NCBI GenBank assembly: GCA_050698755.1
Contig: JBOHCK010000018.1
Span: 1-32,476 of the forward strand
Origin: Palsa-504 sp050698755
GTDB taxonomy: Bacteria; Actinomycetota; Actinomycetes; Streptosporangiales; Streptosporangiaceae
DNA: 32,476 bases
Direction of reading: 5' to 3'
This document shows, piece after piece, positions 26,070 through 32,476 of the stretch. The position numbers and the translations under genes are program-made. A model generated the notes under the pieces. It made no database searches, was not told where the DNA came from, and worked only from the letters and a program-made list of their open reading frames with translations. How positions within the stretch are numbered: position 1 is the first letter of the stretch; each line of letters opens with the position of its first letter.

Positions 26070-26684
26070 GTGCTGCGGGTCGGGCTGACCGGAGGCATCG
26101 GCTCGGGCAAGAGCGAGGTATCCCGGCGCCTGGCCGCCCGCGGGGCCGTGATCATCGACGCCGACGTGGCCGCCCGGCAGGTCGTAGCCCCGGGCACCCC
26201 GGGCCTGGGGCGGATCGCGGAAGCGTTCGGCCCCGGCGTGCTCCGCCCGGACGGCGCCCTGGACCGGGAGCGGCTCGGCGCCATCGTGTTCGCCGACCCT
26301 GCGCAGCTAGCGAAGCTGAACGCGATCACCCACCCCCTCATAGTGGAATGGATGCAAGCCGCCGAACGAGCCGCAGTGGAGGCGGCCGAGGGCGACCTGA
26401 TCGTCGTCTATGACGTGGCGCTGATCGCCGAGTCGGGCCGGTGGGCCGACTATGAGCTGGTCATCGTGGTGGACGTGCCACCCGAGGTGCAGGTCGAGCG
26501 GCTGGTCAGCCAGCGCGGCATGGCGGCCGACCAGGCGCGGGCCCGCCTCGCGGCTCAGGCCAGCCGTGAGCAGCGCCTCGCCCTCGCGGACCTGGTCATC
26601 GACAACTCGGGCTCGCTTGAGGATCTAGACCGCCGCGTCGCCGAGGTCTGGGCCGACCTCCAGCGCCGGGCCTCAGGCCGCTGA
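26070..26684 (+). CDS. coaE: Dephospho-CoA kinase
   Basis: A 204-aa enzyme for the last step of coenzyme A synthesis, phosphorylating the 3'-OH of dephospho-CoA. The P-loop GGIGSGKS is at residues 8-15. DADVAARQVVAPG, HPLI, VYDVALIAESG and the lid region (QRGMAADQARARLAAQ) are the usual CoaE signatures. Length is typical; actinobacteria sometimes have a longer form with a GrpB domain, absent here. The GTG at 26070 is preceded by GGAAGGACGGAGGGG. Position between rpsA and uvrB is the conserved actinobacterial arrangement, here interrupted by the sigma and MaoC genes. Confidence 0.95.
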   Translation: MLRVGLTGGIGSGKSEVSRRLAARGAVIIDADVAARQVVAPGTPGLGRIAEAFGPGVLRPDGALDRERLGAIVFADPAQLAKLNAITHPLIVEWMQAAERAAVEAAEGDLIVVYDVALIAESGRWADYELVIVVDVPPEVQVERLVSQRGMAADQARARLAAQASREQRLALADLVIDNSGSLEDLDRRVAEVWADLQRRASGR

Positions 26685-26753
26685 CACTGCGGTCCCGCCC
26701 GGAGCCGCTCAGCCGGCCTCGGCCTCGATGCCGCGCGCCTGCGCCCACCCGGA

Positions 26754-26776
26754 ATGTCAGACCCCCGGCTTAGAGT
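26754..26776 (+). promoter_or_regulatory. RecA-NDp / PafBC-type damage promoter before uvrB
   Basis: The mycobacterial RecA-independent damage motif is tTGTCRgTg, 8 bp, TANNNT. Here ATGTCAGAC (26754-26762) is followed by exactly 8 bp and TAGAGT (26771-26776). The TGTCRg core and the spacing match; the flanking positions do not all match. No LexA box is visible in this gap (26685-26796). Confidence 0.5.
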
Positions 26777-26796
26777 TACTTACCTGGAGGTGGGTC

Positions 26797-28923
26797 GTGC
26801 GTCCGGTTACTGATCTGCAGCGTAAGGTCGCGCCGATTCATGTCGTCACGGACATGATCCCGGCGGGCGACCAGCCGCAGGCGATCGCCGAGATCGAAAA
26901 GCGCCTGCGGGGCGGGGACACCGACACCGTACTGCTCGGCGCGACCGGTACCGGCAAGACCGCCACCGTCGCCTGGATCGCCGAGCGCGTGCAGCGGCCG
27001 GTGCTGGTCCTCCTGCCGAACAAGACGCTCGCCGCTCAGTTCGCCAACGAGCTCCGCGAGATGCTCCCGGACAACGCGATCGAGTACTTCGTCTCGTACT
27101 ACGACTACTACCAGCCGGAAGCGTACGTCCCGCAGACCGACACCTACATCGAGAAGGATTCCTCGATCAACTCCGAGGTCGAGCGGCTCAGGCACTCCGC
27201 CACCAACTCCCTGCTGACCAGGCGGGATACCATCGTCGTCTCCTCCGTGTCCTGCATCTACGGCCTCGGCACGCCGCAGGAATACGTGGACCGGATGCTC
27301 AAGGTCCGCCTGGGCGACACCATCGAGCGGGATCAGCTGCTGCGCAGGCTGGTGGGCATGCAGTACGCCCGCAACGACCTGGCCTTCACCCGCGGGACCT
27401 TCCGGGTCCGCGGAGACACGATCGAAGTCATCCCGATGTACGAGGAACTGGCCGTCCGCATCGAGATGTTCGGCGACGAGATCGAGCGCCTGATGACGCT
27501 GCACCCGCTGACCGGCGAGGTGATCAGCGAGGACGAGGAGATGTACATCTTCCCCGCGACGCACTACGTGGCCGGGCCCGAGCGCATGGAGCGCGCCATC
27601 CGGGGCATCGAGGCCGAGCTGGCTACCCGGCTCGGTGATCTTGAGCGCGAGGGCAAGCTCCTCGAGGCGCAGCGGCTGCGCATGCGGACCACCTACGACG
27701 TCGAGATGATGCGGCAGGTCGGAAGCTGCTCAGGCATCGAGAACTACTCGCGTCACATCGACGGCCGCGAGGAGGGCAGCCCGCCGAACACGCTCCTCGA
27801 CTACTTCCCCGAGGACTTCCTCCTGGTGATCGACGAGTCGCACGTGACCGTCCCGCAGATCGGCGCGATGTACGAGGGCGATGTGTCCCGCAAGCGAGTG
27901 CTGGTCGAGCACGGGTTCCGGCTGCCCAGCGCCATCGACAACCGCCCGCTGACCTGGGACGAATTCCTCGACCGGATCGGGCAGACCATTTACCTTTCGG
28001 CTACCCCGGGCCCGTACGAGCTGCGGCGGGTCGGCGGTGACGTCGTCGAGCAGGTGATCCGGCCGACCGGGCTGGTCGACCCCGAGGTCGTCATCAAGCC
28101 GACCAAGGGGCAGATCGATGACCTGCTGTACGAGATCAGGCAGCGGGCCGAGCGCGACGAGCGGGTTCTCGTTACCACGCTGACCAAGCGGATGGCCGAG
28201 GACCTGACCGACTACCTGCTCGAGAACGGGGTCCGGGCCAGGTACCTGCACAGCGAGGTGGACACGCTGCGCCGGGTGGAGTTGCTGCGCGAGCTCCGGA
28301 TGGGCGAATACGACGTGCTGGTCGGCATCAACCTGCTCCGCGAAGGGCTCGACCTGCCCGAGGTGTCGCTGGTCGCCATCCTGGACGCGGACAAGGAGGG
28401 CTTCCTGCGTTCGGGCACCTCGCTTATCCAGACCATCGGCCGCGCCGCCCGGAACGTATCCGGCCAGGTTCACATGTACGCCGACACGGTGACGCCATCC
28501 ATGCAGCGGGCCATTGAGGAGACCAACCGGCGGCGGGAGAAGCAGGTCGCTTACAACGAGGCGCACGGCATCAACCCGCAACCACTGCGCAAGCGGATCG
28601 CTGACATCCTGGACCAGATCGTCCGCGAGGACGCCGACACCGAGCAGCTGCTGATCGGCGGCGGCGGTCGTCAGCAGTCCCGCGGCAAGGCTCCCGTGCC
28701 CGGCCTGTCCTTGCGCGCCCGCGCGGTCGCGGCCCAGGCCGCCGGGACTACCGGAGCCGAGAGCACCGCCGCGCGCGGTGAGCTCGTCGGGCTGATCACC
28801 GAGCTCACCGAGCAGATGCACGCGGCCGCCGCGGAGCTGCAGTTCGAACTGGCGGCCCGGCTCCGTGACGAGATCAGGGACCTAAAGCACGAGCTCCGCG
28901 GCATGCAATCGGCCGGCGTCTGA
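26797..28923 (+). CDS. uvrB: UvrABC excision repair subunit B
   Basis: A 708-aa DNA damage-verification helicase of nucleotide excision repair. Walker A is GATGTGKT (K54), the beta-hairpin region is YYDYYQPEAYVPQTDTYI, the Walker B position reads IDESH (D346), and helicase motifs include YLSATPG, INLLREGLDLPE and QTIGRAARN. The C-terminal UVR motif (ELQFELAARLRDEIRDLKHEL) is the UvrC contact. The GTG at 26797 gives the usual actinobacterial start (RPVTDLQRK...) and has TGGAGG 6 nt upstream. Longer upstream frames would include the promoter. It is likely damage-inducible through the promoter at 26754. Confidence 0.97.
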   Translation: MRPVTDLQRKVAPIHVVTDMIPAGDQPQAIAEIEKRLRGGDTDTVLLGATGTGKTATVAWIAERVQRPVLVLLPNKTLAAQFANELREMLPDNAIEYFVSYYDYYQPEAYVPQTDTYIEKDSSINSEVERLRHSATNSLLTRRDTIVVSSVSCIYGLGTPQEYVDRMLKVRLGDTIERDQLLRRLVGMQYARNDLAFTRGTFRVRGDTIEVIPMYEELAVRIEMFGDEIERLMTLHPLTGEVISEDEEMYIFPATHYVAGPERMERAIRGIEAELATRLGDLEREGKLLEAQRLRMRTTYDVEMMRQVGSCSGIENYSRHIDGREEGSPPNTLLDYFPEDFLLVIDESHVTVPQIGAMYEGDVSRKRVLVEHGFRLPSAIDNRPLTWDEFLDRIGQTIYLSATPGPYELRRVGGDVVEQVIRPTGLVDPEVVIKPTKGQIDDLLYEIRQRAERDERVLVTTLTKRMAEDLTDYLLENGVRARYLHSEVDTLRRVELLRELRMGEYDVLVGINLLREGLDLPEVSLVAILDADKEGFLRSGTSLIQTIGRAARNVSGQVHMYADTVTPSMQRAIEETNRRREKQVAYNEAHGINPQPLRKRIADILDQIVREDADTEQLLIGGGGRQQSRGKAPVPGLSLRARAVAAQAAGTTGAESTAARGELVGLITELTEQMHAAAAELQFELAARLRDEIRDLKHELRGMQSAGV

Positions 28924-28949
28924 TCCTGGGGCGCCCAGGCCTGCGCTGT

Positions 28950-29924
28950 GTGACGTGCACCTACTGCGCCTGCCATCCGGATGCGGCGTGGAGGAGTATT
29001 TCGACTGCGCCTTTGGCCACGAAAGGATACGACGGCCGCCCGGCCGGGCTCGCCGTCTGCCGCCACCAGCACGTCCGCGCCGACGAACTGGCCCAGACCT
29101 GGAGCACCGCGACCAGGTTCACGCTGACCATGCGGCTGCGTGAGGCGGATACCCTAGCGGCCGCCGACGCCCTCCTGACCCAGTGGCGCGACCACCTAGC
29201 CGACCTGCAAGAGAAAGAGGAGACAAGGGAAGACGACACGTCGGCGGTCGTCACCTGGCCCTCCCGTGACGTCACCGGGATAAGGGCCCTAACCAAACAC
29301 GGACTGCAGCCCATCAGCGTGATCGCGGTCCGGCCGGCCGGCCGCCCGACCCCCAAGCACCAGTCGGCCGGCCGCCCGACCCCCAAGCACCAGTCGGCCG
29401 GCCGCCCAACCCCCAAGCACGATGGGCCCTCCGACCTGGTCATCCGGCAGGCGATCTCCGCCGACCAAGACAGCGTGACCGAGCTTGAGCTGGGCGTGAT
29501 CCACTACGACGCCCACTTCGGCGCCGCGTTCCCGCGCCCGGCCACGCCAAAACTCGTCCACGAGGCCACCCGCAAGAACCTGGAGCAAAGGCCCGACTGG
29601 ACCTGGCTCGCCGTCTACCGCGGCCGCCCGGTCGGCCTGGCCGTGGTCGAGCCTCCCGAAGAGGCAGCATGGATCGCGGGCCTGACCCGGCCCGGCCGGA
29701 CGGCGTACCTGGCGTCTATGTTCCTCAGCCCCGAGGAAAGGGGCACCGGGACCGGTGCCAAGCTCATGACCCACGTCCACGACGCGCTCGACGCCCGCGG
29801 GATCGACATGACCCTGCTGCACTACGCCCAGCTGAACCCGCTGTCGGGGCCGTTCTGGCACCGGATGGGCTACCGGCCCCTATGGGCTAGCTGGGCCGCG
29901 CTCCCGGCATTGACCCTGCGCTGA
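28950..29924 (+). CDS. Two-domain GNAT family N-acetyltransferase
   Basis: A 324-aa protein. The N-terminal half (about 1-130) looks like a degenerate GNAT domain; its end (VVTWPSRDVTGIRALTKHGL) is like the last strands of that fold. A repeated linker follows (AGRPTPKHQS about three times, 130-158). The C-terminal GNAT domain (about 162-320) has the acetyl-CoA loop region MFLSPEERGTGTGAKLM (compare R/Q-x-x-G-x-G/A) and the C-terminal NPLSGPFWHRMGYRPL. The substrate is unknown. The GTG at 28950 (27 bp after uvrB) has no strong SD and other downstream starts are possible. The N-terminal CTYCACH segment may not be translated. Confidence 0.8.
   Translation: MTCTYCACHPDAAWRSISTAPLATKGYDGRPAGLAVCRHQHVRADELAQTWSTATRFTLTMRLREADTLAAADALLTQWRDHLADLQEKEETREDDTSAVVTWPSRDVTGIRALTKHGLQPISVIAVRPAGRPTPKHQSAGRPTPKHQSAGRPTPKHDGPSDLVIRQAISADQDSVTELELGVIHYDAHFGAAFPRPATPKLVHEATRKNLEQRPDWTWLAVYRGRPVGLAVVEPPEEAAWIAGLTRPGRTAYLASMFLSPEERGTGTGAKLMTHVHDALDARGIDMTLLHYAQLNPLSGPFWHRMGYRPLWASWAALPALTLR
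29336..29420 (+). repeat. 30-bp in-frame tandem repeat in the GNAT linker
   Basis: Two identical 30-bp units (29336-29365 and 29366-29395) and a partial third (29396-29420) with one change. They begin GGCCGGCCGCCCGACCCCCA and encode AGRPTPKHQS. The near-identity implies recent duplication. Confidence 0.9.
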
Positions 29925-30100
29925 CCGAACCCGCCACGGCGAGGCATGATAGAGGATGACATCGCCGGAATGCTGAACGCCGCCTGATGGTTACCTCTGG
30001 ACAGTGTCCCGGCGGAGTTACGGGCGGTCGATAGCGGACACGTGCCAGGAACGCGGGTCCGCGGTGAAGGCAGCCGACTAGCGCAAACGCCGGGGGAGGT

Positions 30101-31084
30101 GTGGAGTTGCTAGTCAGCCTGATCGCGGCGATTATCGCGGCGGTCTTTTACGGTGTCGCCTCGGTGATACAGGCCATCGCCGTGCGCGCGGCCAGCCATC
30201 GGGCTCCGGACCAGGCGAGTGCGGGCGTCGACCCCGGCCTGGTGGTCCGGATGCTGCATCAGTGGCGGTTCGTGGCCAGCATCTGCCTCGACGGCCTCGG
30301 CTTCGTCGCGCAGCTGGTGGCCCTGCAGCGGCTTCCCCTGTTCGCGGTGCAAGCCTTCGTCGCCGCGAACCTGGCCGTGACCGCGGTGGTCGCCTCCCGC
30401 GTGATCGGCATGACCCTGTCCTGGCGCGAGTGGGCCGCGGTCCTGGGCGTGGTCGCCGGGGTCGGCCTCCTCGGCTCGACCGCGGGCGCCGAGGGCGCCG
30501 CGCAGGTGAGCAATATCTTCAAGCTCGCCCTGATCGTCGCGGTCGCCGGCCTGGCCGTGGTCGGCCTGGCCGCGGCCAAGCTCAATGACCCTTACCGCAC
30601 CACGGCGCTCGGCATCACCGCCGGCTTCGGCTTCGGCGTGCTCAGCATCGCCGCCCGCGTCCTTAACGGTTTCGAGCCGTTCCAGCTCGCCCGCGACCCC
30701 GCGACGTACGCGATCATCGCCGCCGGGATCATCTCGTTCATGTTCTACGCCACCGCCCTGGAAGGCGGCAGCGTGACGGTCGCCACGGCGGCGGTGGTGC
30801 TCAGTGAGACCATCCCGCCCGCCATCATCGGCGTCATCTTCCTGGGCGACCAGACCCGCCACGGGCTGGCCGCCGTCGCCTGGGGAGGGTTCTTCCTGGC
30901 CGTCGCGTCCGCCGTCATGCTGGCCAGATTCGGCGAAGCTCACCACGGTGAGGACGTCGCCCTGGCCGACGCGGTGGCCCACCGGCAGGCAAATGCCGGG
31001 CCAGCCGCCTACGAACTGTTATCCTGGTGGCCCGTGGACCTGCAGCTTTTCCCTGCCACACCGGATACCACGGGAGCCTCATAG
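30101..31084 (+). CDS. DMT-like multi-pass membrane protein
   Basis: A 327-aa integral membrane protein with about nine or ten hydrophobic helices spread from residue 3 to 285, the pattern of DMT/EamA-type (or NIPA-like) transporters. Two halves are visible: VSLIAAIIAAVFYGVASVIQ and ALQRLPLFAVQAFVAANLAV in the first, and ALEGGSVTVATAAVVLSE and GVIFLGD in the second. The C-terminal ~50 residues are a soluble tail. The substrate cannot be stated. The GTG at 30101 has GGGGGAGG 4 nt upstream. Its stop TAG shares a base with the pyrG GTG at 31084, so the two are co-translated. The 176-bp gap before it (29925-30100) shows no convincing gene. Confidence 0.88.
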   Translation: MELLVSLIAAIIAAVFYGVASVIQAIAVRAASHRAPDQASAGVDPGLVVRMLHQWRFVASICLDGLGFVAQLVALQRLPLFAVQAFVAANLAVTAVVASRVIGMTLSWREWAAVLGVVAGVGLLGSTAGAEGAAQVSNIFKLALIVAVAGLAVVGLAAAKLNDPYRTTALGITAGFGFGVLSIAARVLNGFEPFQLARDPATYAIIAAGIISFMFYATALEGGSVTVATAAVVLSETIPPAIIGVIFLGDQTRHGLAAVAWGGFFLAVASAVMLARFGEAHHGEDVALADAVAHRQANAGPAAYELLSWWPVDLQLFPATPDTTGAS

Positions 31085-32476
31085 TGGCCGCTTCATCACT
31101 TCACCCCCGACCGGTGCAAACCAGGCACCTCTTCGTCACCGGGGGAGTCGCATCCAGCCTAGGCAAAGGGCTTACCGCGTCCAGCCTGGGCCGCCTGCTC
31201 AAGCTCAGAGGGCTGCGGGTCAACATGCAGAAGCTCGACCCCTACCTCAACGTCGACCCCGGCACGATGAATCCGTTCCAGCACGGCGAGGTGTTCGTGA
31301 CCGACGACGGCACGGAGACCGACCTGGACGTCGGGCACTACGAGCGATTCCTGGACACGCGCCTGCAAGGCGACGCGAACGTCACGACCGGGCAGATCTA
31401 CTCCACGGTGATCGCGAAGGAGCGGCGCGGCGATTACCTGGGCGACACCGTGCAGGTGATCCCGCACATCACCAACGAGATCAAGGCGCGCATCCTGCGG
31501 ATGGGCGGCGACGACGTCGACGTGGTGATCACCGAGGTCGGCGGTACGGTCGGCGACATCGAGTCGCTGCCGTTCCTGGAGGCCATCCGCCAGATCAGGC
31601 ACGAGATAGGCCGGGACCGGTGCTTCTTCCTGCACGTCAGCCTGCTGCCGTACATCGGCCCTTCCGGCGAGCTGAAGACCAAGCCGACCCAGCACAGCGT
31701 GGCTGCGCTGCGGAGCATCGGCATCCAGCCGGACGCGATCGTGGCCCGCTCGGACCGGGCGATCACCACCGGGCTGAAGCGCAAGATAAGCCTGATGTGT
31801 GACGTGGACGAGGAGGCGGTGGTCTCCGCCCCGGACGCGCCGTCCATCTACGACATCCCGAAGGTCCTGCACGCCGAGGGCCTGGATGCCTACGTGGTCA
31901 GACGGCTGGGCCTGCCGTTCCGCGACGTGGACTGGAGCGAGTGGGACGACCTGCTGCGCCGGGTGCACCGCCCCGCCCACAGCATCACCATCGCGATGGT
32001 CGGCAAGTACGTGGACCTGCCCGACGCGTACCTGTCACCGGCCGAGGCGCTCAAGGCCGGCGGCTTCGCCAACGACGCCCAGGTGAACATCCGCTGGGTG
32101 ACCAGCGACGCTTGTGAGGACCCGGAAGACGCCGCCAGGGAACTGGACGGCGCCGACGGGGTGCTGATCCCGGGCGGGTTCGGGGTCCGCGGCATCGAGG
32201 GGAAGATCGGCGCGATCCGGTACGCACGCGAGAACGGCATCCCGATCCTCGGCCTCTGCCTCGGCCTGCAGTGCATGGTCATCGAGGTGGCCAGGGACCT
32301 GGCCGGCCTGGCGGGCGCGGACAGCGCCGAGTTCAACCCGGCCACCCCGTACCCGGTGATCGCCACGATGGCGGACCAAGAGGACGTGGTGGCGGGGGAG
32401 CGGGACATGGGCGGCACCATGCGCCTGGGCCTGTACCCGGCCGCGCTGCAGCCAGGCACGAAGGTCGAGGAACTGT
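31084..32476 (+). CDS. pyrG: CTP synthase, 3' end outside window
   Basis: Makes CTP from UTP, ATP and glutamine. About 464 of an expected ~550 residues are present; the frame is open to the window end. The N-terminal synthase domain has VTGGVASSLGKGLTASSLG (about 17-35), KLDPYLNVDPGTMNP, HYERF and EVGGTVGDIE. The C-terminal glutamine amidotransferase domain begins near residue 300 (TIAMVGKYVDLPDAYLS). It includes GVLIPGGFGVRG and the nucleophile elbow GLCLGLQ with the catalytic Cys. The final His/Glu of the triad lie beyond the window. The GTG at 31084 overlaps the preceding stop by one base. The first ATG-like residue is too far inside the domain to be the start. Confidence 0.96.
   Translation, partial: MAASSLHPRPVQTRHLFVTGGVASSLGKGLTASSLGRLLKLRGLRVNMQKLDPYLNVDPGTMNPFQHGEVFVTDDGTETDLDVGHYERFLDTRLQGDANVTTGQIYSTVIAKERRGDYLGDTVQVIPHITNEIKARILRMGGDDVDVVITEVGGTVGDIESLPFLEAIRQIRHEIGRDRCFFLHVSLLPYIGPSGELKTKPTQHSVAALRSIGIQPDAIVARSDRAITTGLKRKISLMCDVDEEAVVSAPDAPSIYDIPKVLHAEGLDAYVVRRLGLPFRDVDWSEWDDLLRRVHRPAHSITIAMVGKYVDLPDAYLSPAEALKAGGFANDAQVNIRWVTSDACEDPEDAARELDGADGVLIPGGFGVRGIEGKIGAIRYARENGIPILGLCLGLQCMVIEVARDLAGLAGADSAEFNPATPYPVIATMADQEDVVAGERDMGGTMRLGLYPAALQPGTKVEEL

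Noticed and set aside
29987..30034. A 15-codon frame in the gap before the DMT-like gene
   Set aside because: Too short, no SD and no family signature. Likely chance.

Overview
The window is very GC-rich (codon third positions almost always G or C) and carries a gene order typical of Actinomycetota: an ANTAR response regulator, polA, rpsA, coaE and uvrB, with gltBD upstream and pyrG downstream. GTG starts, 4-nt GTGA/ATGA overlaps, a pdtaR-type regulator and a PknG-related protein all fit a soil-type actinomycete, perhaps near Streptosporangiales or Frankiales. The exact lineage cannot be read from the sequence alone.

Layout. (1) 1-4308: glutamate synthase, with gltB (5' end outside the window) followed by gltD. 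(2) 4395-14828: a phosphosignalling island on the + strand. Its order is a zinc-ribbon/FHA protein with a long repeat-rich linker, a GlnX-like membrane protein, an alpha-helical protein, a PknG-like protein, a zinc-ribbon PP2C phosphatase, a vWA protein, a second zinc-ribbon/FHA protein and a second PP2C. Genes from 6911 to 12921 are nearly all overlapped or a few bases apart, so they form an operon. (3) 14835-15736: a tRNA-Leu(CAA) and, just downstream of it on the minus strand, a LAGLIDADG-like gene of lower GC. (4) 15831-23449: pdtaR-like ANTAR regulator, PaaI thioesterase (-), secreted aldose 1-epimerase, polA, rpsA. (5) 23742-25432: an ECF sigma factor translationally coupled to a single-pass membrane protein. 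(6) 25523-31084: MaoC hydratase (-), coaE, uvrB, a two-domain GNAT protein and a DMT-like membrane protein. (7) 31084-end: pyrG, cut by the window edge.

The most unusual content is region 2. The gene at 9201-10571 has the N-terminal segment and the whole C-terminal TPR part of the actinobacterial kinase PknG. It passes directly from the ESKRF segment, which precedes the rubredoxin-like module in PknG, into the TPR part, so the rubredoxin and kinase domains are both absent. The GlnX-like protein lacks the expected first membrane helix, and no GlnH-type binding protein is present in the window. What remains is a scaffold, two FHA readers, two PP2C phosphatases and a vWA protein, but no kinase, immediately downstream of gltBD. 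In mycobacteria PknG and the FHA protein GarA control glutamate metabolism, including GOGAT. The reading here is therefore a remodelled, kinase-less derivative of the GlnX-GlnH-PknG system, possibly still acting on glutamate synthesis. That functional link is inference. An assembly or natural deletion must also be excluded.

Smaller points of interest are a PafBC/RecA-NDp-like promoter before uvrB, a 22-bp tandem repeat running through the stop codon of the ANTAR regulator, apparent leaderless starts for several genes, and a -35/-10 promoter with 17-bp spacing and a long leader before rpsA.
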